Shown piece by piece: positions 45,000-54,385 of a DNA stretch of 64,000 nt (position 1 is its first letter; each line of letters starts with the position of its first letter). This stretch comes from Bolinopsis microptera. Its lineage: Eukaryota > Ctenophora > Tentaculata > Lobata > Bolinopsidae. Below the pieces are notes generated by a model. That model did not search any database and was not told the origin of the DNA. It saw only the letters and a program-made list of their open reading frames with translations. The DNA is taken from NCBI RefSeq assembly GCF_026151205.1, contig NC_087078.1, forward strand, positions 19,332,265-19,396,264, written 5' to 3'. The translations under genes were made by a program, and so were the position numbers.

Positions 45000-45602
45000 G
45001 GAATCCAGATTACAGCATTGCATGGAAGTTGGGGGATCATCTTGGAGCTGGAGAGCGTCCAGAGGCGGTTTACCCGTCTGATTGACGAGGTTGGTACTCT
45101 TCCATACAGTCGTCGACTGGAAATCCTCAATTTAACAACGCTGGCAGAGCGGCGAATACGTGGGGACCTCATTGAATCTTTTAAAATGATAAGTGGTTTG
45201 GCCAATTACGGAGCTGGTTTGTTCAGTATGAGCAGATCTGGTTTTAATGTGGTATCAAACAGTAGATGCAGTAAAAGTAGCAGTAAAATGAAGAAAGTCC
45301 ACAGTTCTTTTCTTCCGGAGAGGGTGAGACCTTATTGGAACAAACTCCCCTCGGATGTCAAGAATTGTGGGACTGTGTTAAGTTTTAAAATAAGATTAGA
45401 AGCTTTCAAAAAAGAGACTATTTTAAACGGATCCGTAAATGATATTCATTTTTGGTATGTTTCGGACGAAGTATTAGGGAAGATTGAGGGATTAAATTAT
45501 GCTACTAATAAAGAGAAGCACAATGAATATCTTGTGTGTAATCCTCATGTTGCTAAGAAACGCTTTATTAACTTATATAGTAGTGGAAAGTATGTAAATT
45601 AG
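44979..45602 (+). pseudogene. LINE RT C-terminal fragment
   Basis: About 195 residues matching the thumb/C-terminal part of LINE reverse transcriptases: LESVQRRFTRLIDEVGTLPY, RRLEILNLTTLAERRIRGDL, IESFKMISG, then FLPERVRPYWNKLPSDVKN. The catalytic RT core is absent. The first about 15 residues come from the palindrome and are not LINE. Different family from the other LINEs here. No poly(A); the 3' flank is rich in GATTTGATTT, which may be a terminal repeat. Confidence 0.85.
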
Positions 45603-45912
45603 ATTCATTTTATCTTGGTTGTTTAGGCCAATAGATTTAAGATATTTTTAAAACTTTAGTAGATATATTTTTGATGATGTGTGATGATGTTTGTGTCATT
45701 ATATTTTGATTTGATTTATTTATTTCCAAATATCTAAGTCCTGACTTCTGCATTATTGAATTTACATGGATTCGAATATATTATAATGCTGTTATGATAA
45801 ATTGAATTATATATTTCTGTTTGGATTCATTAATCAAAGTCTGATTGTTACTGTTTATTTTTTCTCAGTTTGTAACTTTAGTAAACCTAAATTTTCGTTT
45901 ATATCCATTAGG

Positions 45913-46050
45913 ATGACACTAGAAACTGCTGAAGCTTTGGAAGACTTGACAATGTCTACAGATGGCACTGCATATATTGTAACTACCATCGCACTGCTGG
46001 GTGGTGTGCTTGCCTTCTATTACTTCTACATCTACAACAATCCAGAGGAG
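45913..46050 (+). CDS. PGRMC: PGRMC-like exon 1
   Basis: Forty-six codons from ATG to donor GTATAC, encoding the N-terminal tail and single membrane anchor. The ATG follows CCATTAG directly, so it may be the first codon of an exon that starts at 45912 behind a 5' UTR intron. The frame is open upstream to 45802, but that part has intron-like composition. Confidence 0.9.
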
Positions 46051-49000
46051 GTATACACTATACTCAATTCTAATAATTATAAGCTTTTTCGCTTCATTTT
46101 ACAATTCTTTTAAACCTAAACGTGAATTTCATACAGTCTTATATGTCATTTAACAAATTGTCAAAATCATTGTTCTTAAGCAGGAAGAAGAGCAAGAGCC
46201 AGAGGAAGAGAAGTACACTCCACTTGAAGCCCAGGACTTCACTTTAGAAGAACTGCGCCCTTATGATGGTACCGATGGGAAACCGGTGTGTATTTCTGTT
46301 AACCATATTGTCTATGATGTGACCAAAGGAAAGAACTTCTATGGGCAAGGTGAGGTGTTGATCAACTATGCTTAATAATCATTTTATAACATTTCAGCAT
46401 CTTTAATCTATAATTGCAGTGAATTTTTCAATCTGTGTAATTAGAATACGTTTACAAAGACATGCAACATGCACATATTTTTTATCAAAATATTTTAAAT
46501 TGACTGACTATATTGCATTTTATTTGTGAGTCGAGTTCTGTTAATAGGTTTTCAGTATTTTACAGTCAACAGTTTAAACGTTAATTATTATCAGTTATCT
46601 ACATTTAACAGTTATTAATTACAGGCACGTAGCCAGGATTTTGGGGGGGGGGGGCCCTCGACAAGCCGATGGGTCCAGGGGCGGAGCCCCTTGACGCAGG
46701 CCCCCGGAAAATTTTTGAGAAATAGGGTGTTTTAGACGACATTTGGCATTAAAAAAATTTGTGGGACAGCAATAAACTGGGACTGAAAAGAATCAAGTAC
46801 TCACGTAAATTTGGTAACTTCACAACAGCAATCTGCATTCTCCAATCAGAATTTACGACTTACTCAGGCCTCATCGTCTTTAGATTTTGACATTTCCTAT
46901 GGTCTAAGCCCCCCTTCGAGACTAGGGGGCTTATTTTTTTTCTGGGGTTCAATTTTTTCCGGCTACGTACCTGATTAATTATAGGATAACCATTAACCAG
47001 ATATCAAATTTCAACGTGTGTTGTACAATTTCAAGACAATGCATTTGATACAAACATTTGTATTTTGTTCAAAATTAATCTAAAAATTAAACTACTCATC
47101 CCATCACCAGGTGGACCATATGCAATGTTAGCTGGTAAAGACGGCTCCAGAGCACTGGCTAAGATGTCGTTAGATGCGTCTGATGTTAAGGATGAGTGGG
47201 ATGACCTGGAGGACCTGACTCCATTTCAGAGAGATTCTCTACTTGAGTGGGAGATGAAGTTTCAGACTCGATATACTGAGGTTTGTGTGATTATAATGAT
47301 TTGCTGTGCAGTGCTTCTGAATAGTTCATTAGTTCCCAAATAATTTACTGTATGTTTTATAACAACGTTTAAATAATGGTACTATTCAAGTTAGGGGAAC
47401 TTCTTTTATTGAGTGAGGTTTTGCTCACTCACTTCCTTTTACAATCTTGTAACCTAATTTCAACAAACAGCGACCCGTTTTACTTAACACACAATATCTT
47501 GTTTCAGCTGGGAAAGCTACTTAAGGCCACAGGGGGGGGTCGAGGCCTCAAAAAATGCAAAAAAACATTATGCTTTGAATCAATATATATTTTTGTGGTG
47601 GATACTTTGCCACCACTCATTTGTCTGTAGCTATTTTACTTTTTTTTATAAATGAGGTTAACCAATTCTCATTTAACCTCATTTTTTTGATAAATCGATA
47701 ATGGAGGGCAGAAATATTGATGCCATTACAACTGAAAACTACGATAAGCTTTGTTTTTATTGTTTTTGTGTTATTTCAGCAGTTAAACTTTGAAAAATAT
47801 ACAAATAAAGGCAAAATTCTTAAAAATCACATAACATAAAAAACAGTTTTTTGCCTCTCCTGAAAACCTCGAATTTTTGACTTCAAAATCTATCTTCTCC
47901 TAGAGTTTTTATCCATTTCACCTCAAATTTGGAACTTATGTTCCTGACATAAATTTAAAAGTTTGTTATGTAACGATTGTTGTAATTTTGCTCCTAACTC
48001 TTTTTATGAGGTTAACCATTTTAAATTTTGTAACCCGCACTCATGGTTAACCTCATATCTCAGCTTTGGAACAAAATATCATAAATCGTTACATAACAAA
48101 AACTCAAAATACCTTGAAGAACATTGTTGCCAAGTTACAAGGTTCTAAGTCATAAACTGAAAAAGAAGATAGATTTTGAACACGATTTCATTTAAAGTTT
48201 TCATTTACAATAGAATTACAGGTAAACCTCAAAATTCAACGCGCGATATCTTCAAATAGGAAACTTTGTTTTCGGTAAGGACAAAAGCATTTGAAAATTT
48301 AGATCGAGCTCTACAACATATCTCAAAATCTCAAAATCGACCTCGGACCCCCCCCTGTGGCCTTAACACACAATATCTTGTTTCAGCTGGGAAAGCTACT
48401 TAACACACAATATCTTGTTTCAGCTGGGAAAGCTACTTAACACACAATATCTTGTTTCAGCTGGGAAAGCTACTTAAGGGGAGATACACCAAAACCGTTT
48501 TTGCTCCGAACATCGATTTTATTTTATATTATTTTTAAATAGACAAAAAGAATAAGATTGTACACCTTCAAAAAATTTTAAAAATATTCCCTCATCGAGA
48601 AAAAAAATATTTTTCTTTTTCGAAAATTTTTAAAATTTGGAGAAGTCTGTCACTGTAATACCGATAGTTCGGCCATTTAAAAAGTTTTTTGGCTGATTTT
48701 TTTACTGAACATTACTTACACTCCGTACTAGAAGCCATTGAAAGGATTATATAATTAAACAATAAATGACCAAGTTACAGACCGAACAAGGTGAAAAAAG
48801 AAAAATTGGGATTTTTGCCTACCACCAAAGTTGTACATTTCACCACCCGCCTAGGTCATCAGATATCGCTTTAAAAATTCTTGTGAGTGTAGTTGATGAT
48901 CATGGCAAGCTTTTTGGAACCGGATTTCTCTCAATTTTGAGTTTTAAGCTATGCAATGTGGCCTCAAACGAATTTGTAAAATTCATCGTATAAAAGAGCA

Positions 49001-51092
49001 AAAAAGGCAGATTTAAGGCTTAAAATGCCTATAACTCAAAAAGTATCAGTTTTTTTGAAATAATTTTTACAGGATCGTAATCAGCTTGGTAAGACGAATC
49101 TTTTAGTACCAAATAGGTGCTTTTAGAAGAAAAATTGTCTTAAATAATTTTCTAGCTCGAACACAAGGGTCCCCCCTTGTATAAATTTTGTACAAATTGT
49201 ACACATTTTTTTACAAATTTTGTGGCTTTGAATATTATAAATGTCGTACTAAAAGATTCGTCTTACCAAGCTGATTACGATCCTGTAAAAATTATTTCAA
49301 AAAAACTGATACTTTTTAAGTTATAGGCATTTTAAGCCTTAAATCTGCCTTTTTTGCCCTTTTTTACGATGAATTTTACTTAGTCGTTTGAGGCCACATT
49401 GCATAGCTTAAAACTCAAAATTGAGAGAAATCCGGTTCCAAAAAGCTTGCCATGATCATCAACTACACTCACAAGAATTTTTAAGCGATATCTGATGACC
49501 TAGGCGGGTGGTGAAATGTACAACTTTGGTGGTAGGCAAAAATCCCAATTTTTCTTTTTTCACCTTGTTCGGTCTGTAACTTGGTCATTTATTGTTTAAT
49601 TATATAATCCTTTCAATGGCTTCTAGTACGGAGTGTAAGTAATGTTCAGTAAAAAAATCAGCCAAAAAACTTTTTAAATGGCCGAACTATCGGTATTACA
49701 GTGACAGACTTCTCCAAATTTTAAAAATTTTCGAAAAAGAAAAATATTTTTTTTCTCGATGAGGGAATATTTTTAAAATTTTTTGAAGGTGTACAATCTT
49801 ATTCTTTTTGTCTATTTAAAAATAATATAAAATAAAATCGATGTTCGGAGCAAAAACGGTTTTGGTGTATCTCCCCTTAACACACAATATCTTGTTTCAG
49901 CTGGGAAAGCTACTTAACACACAATATCTTGTTTCAGCTGGGAAAGATACTTAACACACAATATCTTGTTTCAGCTTGGAAAGCTACTTAACACACAATA
50001 TCTTGTTTCAGCTGGGAAAGATACTTAACACACAATATCTCTGTTTCAGCTGGGAAAGATACTTAACACACAATATCTTGTTTCAGCTGGGAAAGCTACT
50101 TAACACACAATATCTTGTTTCAGCTGGGAAAAGCTACTTAACACACAATATCTTGTTTCAGCTGGGAAAGCTACTTAACACACAATATCTTGTTTCAGCT
50201 GGGAAAGCTACTTAACACACAATATCTTGTTTCAGCTGGGAAAGCTACTTAACACACAATATCTTGTTTCAGCTGGGAAAGCTACTTAACACACAATATC
50301 TTGTTTCAGCTGGGAAAGCTACTTAACACACAATATCTCTGTTTCAGCTGGGAAAGTTACTTAACACACAATATCTTGTTTCAGCTGGGAAAGCTACTTA
50401 ACACACAATATCTTGTTTCAGCTGGGAAAGCTACTTAACACACAATATCTTGTTTCAGCTGGGAAAGCTACTTAACACACAATATCTTGTTTCAGCTGGG
50501 AAAGTTACTTAACACACAATATCTTGTTTCAGCTGGGAAAGCTACTTAACACACAATATCTTGTTTCAGCTGGGAAAGCTACTTAACACACGATATCTTG
50601 TTTCAGCTGGGAAAGCTACTTAACACACAATATCTTGTTTCAGCTGGGAAAGCTACTTAACACACAATATCTTGTTTCAGCTGGGAAAGCTACTTAACAC
50701 ACGATATCTTGTTTCAGCTGGGAAAGCTACTTAACACACAATATCTTGTTTCAGCTGGGAAAGTTACTTAACACACAATATCTTGTTTCAGCTGGGAAAG
50801 CTACTTAACACACAATATCTTGTTTCAGCTGGGAAAGCTACTTAACACACGATATCTTGTTTCAGCTGGGAAAGCTACTTAACACACAATATCTTGTTTC
50901 AGCTGGGAAAGTTACTTAACACACAATATCTTGTTTCAGCTGGGAAAGCTACTTAACACACGATATCTTGTTTCAGCTGGGAAAGCTACTTAACACACAA
51001 TATCTTGTTTCAGCTGGGAAAGCTACTTAACACACAATATCTTGTTTCAGCTGGGAAAGCTACTTAAGACCAGAGAAGGTTCAGAAGAGTAG
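45913..51092 (+). CDS. PGRMC: PGRMC-like membrane-associated heme protein (4 exons)
   Basis: Membrane-associated progesterone receptor component family (MAPR, cytochrome-b5-like fold). Vertebrate members are ER/plasma-membrane heme proteins that partner cytochrome P450s and sterol enzymes. Exons 45913-46050, 46184-46349, 47111-47280 and 51051-51092 join in phase to 171 residues (PGRMC1 is about 195). Residues 1-20 are luminal; the hydrophobic segment AYIVTTIALLGGVLAFYYFY is at about 20-39; then an acidic stretch (EEEQEPEEE) and the b5-like domain YTPLEAQDFTLEELRPYDGT, VYDVTKGKNFYGQGGPYAML, LDASDVKDEWDDLEDLTPFQ. The heme-ligand tyrosines of PGRMC1 are conserved (FYG and GPY). The C-terminus is LGKLLKTREGSEE. 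The last intron is almost entirely repeats built from the last exon's own acceptor. A poly(A) signal lies at 51227. Confidence 0.93.
46184..46349 (+). CDS. PGRMC: PGRMC-like exon 2
   Basis: 166 nt, acceptor TTAAGCAG, donor GTGAGG, phase 0 to 1. Encodes the acidic linker and the first half of the b5-like domain, ending in KNFYGQ with the first heme-region tyrosine. Confidence 0.95.
46622..46973. mobile_element. hAT-type MITE in PGRMC intron 2 (352 bp)
   Basis: Inverted ends CAGGCACGTAGCC and GGCTACGTACCTG (one mismatch), flanked by a perfect 8-bp direct repeat ATTAATTA (46614-46621 and 46974-46981). Contains a G-run and an AGGGGCGGAGCCCCTTGA hairpin. No ORF. The CAGG...GTAGCC end type is familiar from invertebrate hAT MITEs. 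Confidence 0.93.
47111..47280 (+). CDS. PGRMC: PGRMC-like exon 3
   Basis: 170 nt, acceptor CATCACCAG, donor GAG|GTTTGT. Encodes GPYAMLAGKDGSRALAKMSL through FQTRYTE; ends phase 0, ready to join LGKLLK. Confidence 0.95.
47525..48362. mobile_element. TTAA-flanked TIR element (838 bp)
   Basis: Inserted in the minisatellite at TTAA (47521-47524 and 48363-48366). The ends are inverted: GGCCACAGGGGGGGGTCGAG at the left and the complement of GGCCACAGGGGGGGTCCGAG at the right. TTAA target duplication is typical of piggyBac and some related superfamilies. No transposase ORF; the interior has AT-rich hairpins around GAGGTTAACC. Non-autonomous. Confidence 0.9.
48478..49876. mobile_element. TTAA-flanked giant foldback element (1,399 bp)
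   Basis: Two inverted arms of about 630 bp (48478-49109 and 49246-49876), nearly identical, around a loop of about 136 bp, with TTAA on both sides (48474-48477 and 49877-49880). Ends GGGGAGATACACCAAAACCG and complement. The arms carry no convincing coding frame (the 48766-48993 ORF is a palindrome by-product). A single strand of this DNA or its RNA would fold into a very long hairpin. Confidence 0.95.
51051..51092 (+). CDS. PGRMC: PGRMC-like exon 4 (terminal)
   Basis: Encodes LGKLLKTREGSEE then TAG, matching the conserved (V/L)GKLLK end of the PGRMC domain. This is the last of about 36 near-identical acceptors, and the only one followed by the unique KTREGSEE codons and a poly(A) signal. Confidence 0.88.
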   Translation: MGKLLKTREGSEE

Positions 51093-51226
51093 CCATATCA
51101 ACTTCACCTGTGTCTCGTGTAATTTGCAGTAAGAGTAATTTATGTGTTATTATGTCCTAATGATCATATTTTTGAAACAATATGCAATAATGACTTATAA
51201 AGTTTCGTGGTTCTACAAATATACAT

Positions 51227-51232
51227 AATAAA
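51227..51232 (+). promoter_or_regulatory. Polyadenylation signal AATAAA
   Basis: AATAAA 135 nt after the PGRMC stop codon. Confidence 0.6.
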
Positions 51233-52290
51233 AGTTAAGATCATTTGAATGTATGCACTCTCGGTGATGATTATTTGTGTGATTTTCATTTAGTTATTAG
51301 GTTATGTTTTAATGTTTGATAGTTCAACTTATATCTCAAATAGTGTCTTATAAATAGTTTGATTCTTTAAAAACATATTATTAGGGCGGGGGGGGGGGGG
51401 GGGGAGCCTAGGGGCCATATTATTCTATTGAAAGCAATTCTGCATTTTAAAGGTAATTATCAACATAATGTCTGGGAGATCATGATCGATATCTAGCAGG
51501 GGTGTAGGTAGCGGGGGGGGGGGGGGCTGATATCTAGCAGGGGTGTAGGTAGCGGGGGGGGGCTGATATCTAGTCCATTATGGTAATTAGCGGGGGGGGG
51601 GGGGCTAATTGTTTTGGCAAGTTTTATACCCAGATTGCATTGGCGAATTATACCAGATAGAATAGTCGTGCAAATTACGATAAGTTTTTCTGCGAAACCT
51701 TAATAGCATTACTGATGTGATAGTTAACGAAGGTTTGGTTGATTTAGTGATTGGCTAAGATCATGCATTAGGTTTTAAATGTTTTGAAAGAATAATTTTG
51801 TATGGATTAATATTCTTGGGTTGATTTACAGTTTTTTCTAAAAGAAGACTACTAGCAATTATAGAATTGCCACGATTGCTGGTCCGAATAACCAGTAGTT
51901 ATTAAGTTAATTTATTGTTGGGCGTTGATTTTAGCAAACTAAGTGTTCTGCGTTCAGCTAAGTTACGGTGTTTGCTCTTACATTTTGTTGAGCTTACATA
52001 ACAAATATTTGTTGACTTCACAAAGTTTTGATGTCTGAAGATTACCATCTTATAATGTTCTTTTTAATTTAACATTTTACCACGGCTTTTGTTTTATTTA
52101 ATCTGTAACAGATCTAAAATTTTAGCTGGACAACTCTGTTCTTCTATTTTTCAAAATCTTTTATTTACTACTTCTAAAGTTACCAGCCTTTTTCGGAATT
52201 TCAGAAATGAGAAAGTTCAGGAAATAGGTACCAATGCCCAAGCAGTTTCTTGGATGTAATCTTATAAATTTATAAGATTATAATATATCA
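51233..52290. other. Intergenic with G-runs and a short CAGGGGTGTAGGTAGCGG repeat
   Basis: G-runs at 51386-51404, 51511-51525, 51554-51562 and 51589-51602. CTGATATCTAGCAGGGGTGT with AGGTAGCG occurs twice in tandem (51491-51570). These resemble decayed ends of G-rich MITEs. No gene seen. Confidence 0.5.
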
Positions 52291-53653
52291 TGATTTCCAC
52301 ACTGTCTCATGGAAGAGGAGACAATGAACCACTTCATTGGTCAGTGCCCGAAGTGGTCTTTCCAAAGAGGAGGATTAGGGACTACGGGTGGAAGATGAAT
52401 AATTGATATTCCAACAGCATCTTGTTCCCTGCATTGTGCTGATTCCGGGAAGCATTTTGTTTACGCTCTCATCATTCTGTAGGATGAGATATCGTTCATT
52501 TAAAATTGGGTAATTGTAGGCCTGTCAAGGATTTCAGCCTAATTAAGAGCTGATCAATTGCAGCTAGTTGTGCCATATAAGGGATAACTGAGGTCACGTG
52601 ACATTCAGTCCTATCACGTGACCGCTAATCCTATCACGTGACCTTGATTCGTAAAGCCTCGGGCACGTGATCACATTCGTAACGTGTCGTATGCCGACTA
52701 GGAGATTTTGTGACGTCACCAGAGCTGAAGCTACTTGATCAGGCCTTATATGGAATAATATCGTGTATCGGGTGTAATTGGACCCAATTAGAGCAGCTGA
52801 GCGCTCAATTATAGCAGCATCTGCATCTGGTACCACCTTCTGAAACCCAGCAGACAGCTGGCCCAGAGAATCGAAATTAGAAGGATTTTTTATTGATGGA
52901 AATCGAAGCGGAAACCTTGTAACCCTATGTTTTCGATGACGCCGAACAAGATTAAACAGGTTATAATTGTCCTACTCTCGTGTAAATTGCTCTAAAACGT
53001 GATTGAAATTGTAATCATGCTATCAATTGTAATACAGTTTTTACATTAAGCTGAGCGGCGTAACGGCTGGCATTCCTGGGCCTGGGCCGCACTCATCCCA
53101 GATTGTCATTCCGCCGCAGCTTCAATTTTTCTGAATATTACAGCCTGGGGTCCCAGGTAACGACTGGAACCACTATATCTGCCTAATCTCAGTTATTGTC
53201 AATAACAAAGCCTGTGATCCGCACATCAGTCATCGAATGGGCTTGAATTGAACGACGTGTTATTACTATAAAAAATATCATAGTATCGGGTAAATTTTTT
53301 CAAAATGCACTTGAATGTCATCAATTTGATTAAGTTATCATAAGTTGAATAGCTGGCGCATTTACAGTGCTACGTTTTCAATTATTCTACGAACACTTGG
53401 AATTAAAATCTATTTATATATATATTGCATTGTTTAATACTTATAATCAAGATTGCTAAGTTCAGTGTGTGGACGAAGTATAGCGATGGAATCACTAACA
53501 TATTTATGACTGTTTGATATTTCTTTGCTGCAGTCTGCATATCATCCAGAGAAAGCTAATTTTAAAGAAGTAGTCTCGAAATTTTCGGGAATAAACTCAA
53601 TATTGTGAAACATCATACAAAATATTATATAACGAGTGTTCTCTTTTAATAAA

Positions 53654-53935
53654 TCATTTCATTAGTTTTTTGAACTTCCTCTGTTTTCCTGGATTTTGTT
53701 GCCTCTCCTCAGAGACAACAATGTGGTGTCCTGCTTTCATGTCTTTGTTAGCACACTTCAGCTTTGATTCTGTCATCAGTGCCACCGCTCTTTCGACTGC
53801 TTGCTGGTGGCAGGGATATTTCGTCACCAAAGGTGATTCTATGAACCTGTCGAATTGATCAGGATCAGAGGGATGCACCCTTACTACCGATGGAATAGTG
53901 ACTGCAGCCCACTTATAAATATACATACAGTACAA
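53654..53935 (-). CDS. Unrecognised TE-borne protein, PCHQQAVER block (second exon?)
   Basis: About 93 residues. The coding part probably starts near VTIPSVVRVHPSDPDQFDRF, with a possible acceptor CTGCAG just before it. Central motif: KYPCHQQAVERAVALMTESK, then a basic C-terminus ending RKFKKLMK. I recall an uncharacterised family in invertebrate genomes with a similar PCH(T/Q)QAVER...V(T/M)E block, probably mobile-element-derived; that is memory, not a search. It lies wholly inside the long-TIR element on the minus strand, downstream of the ORF at 54119-54385. Confidence 0.55.
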   Translation of the reverse strand: MYCMYIYKWAAVTIPSVVRVHPSDPDQFDRFIESPLVTKYPCHQQAVERAVALMTESKLKCANKDMKAGHHIVVSEERQQNPGKQRKFKKLMK

Positions 53936-54118
53936 CTACAGATTGTTCATGAAACATTGGTCATTGGTTTGGTTTCAAACATCTGTAGATTAATTTATGA
54001 AAGATCGATCGGCTATATTTCTCTTATTTTCCCCCAGCAGAAAATATATGTTAGAAACCGGACTGATGTATCGTGAACAGCCTGTGCTGTAGGGTAAATA
54101 CCTAAAAAACACTAGCAC

Positions 54119-54385
54119 TCACTTGACAATATTGCAAGGCTGAAAGAAGTCCGTTTGCCTGTACATTTCGATGGTACTGTAATGACTTAATATCAAACTT
54201 GAAACCTCGGCCAGCATTAAATCGACATGAGTCGCATGGTTTTCCTTGTGGCTCAAAAGAAAACGAAGGATGTCCTTGTTTGACGGAGGACTGTGACATG
54301 GAAGGCTGTCACACGTTCCATCAATAAAATCGGACAACTTCATTGCAATATTGAGAAAACTATTTGAGAAATGATCACTATTCAT
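54119..54385 (-). CDS. Unrecognised TE-borne protein, first exon?
   Basis: 88-residue frame from ATG: MNSDHFSNSFLNIAMKLSDF then IDGTCDSLPCHSPPSNKD and further. It is followed by a good donor (CAA|GTGAGT, about 54124-54119), so it could splice to the 53.9-kb ORF and make a protein of about 170 residues. No DDE triad, zinc finger or other transposase motif is evident. It may be the element's own gene or a captured exon pair. Confidence 0.45.
   Translation of the reverse strand: MNSDHFSNSFLNIAMKLSDFIDGTCDSLPCHSPPSNKDILRFLLSHKENHATHVDLMLAEVSSLILSHYSTIEMYRQTDFFQPCNIVK

Larger units (their letters stand above)
47480..51050 (+). repeat. 37-bp minisatellite copying the PGRMC last-exon acceptor
   Basis: Unit (37 bp): CTTAACACACAATATCTTGT then TTCAGCTGGGAAAGCTA. 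One copy at 47484-47524, three at 48363-48477 and about 32 at 49877-51050, interrupted by two TTAA elements. Each unit contains TTTCAG|CTGGGAAAGCTACTTAA, identical to the true exon 4 acceptor and its first codons (LGKLLK/N) at 51045-51067. Variants: CTCTG for CTTG, GCTTGG, CGATATC, GTTACTT, GATACTT. The small ORFs over it (NTQYLVSAGK...) are frames of the repeat. Confidence 0.97.

Noticed and set aside
48766-48993. 75-residue ORF MTKLQTEQGEKRKIG...
   Set aside because: Lies in one arm of the giant palindrome, is not continued by splicing, has no motif, and its mirror copy is equally open by symmetry.
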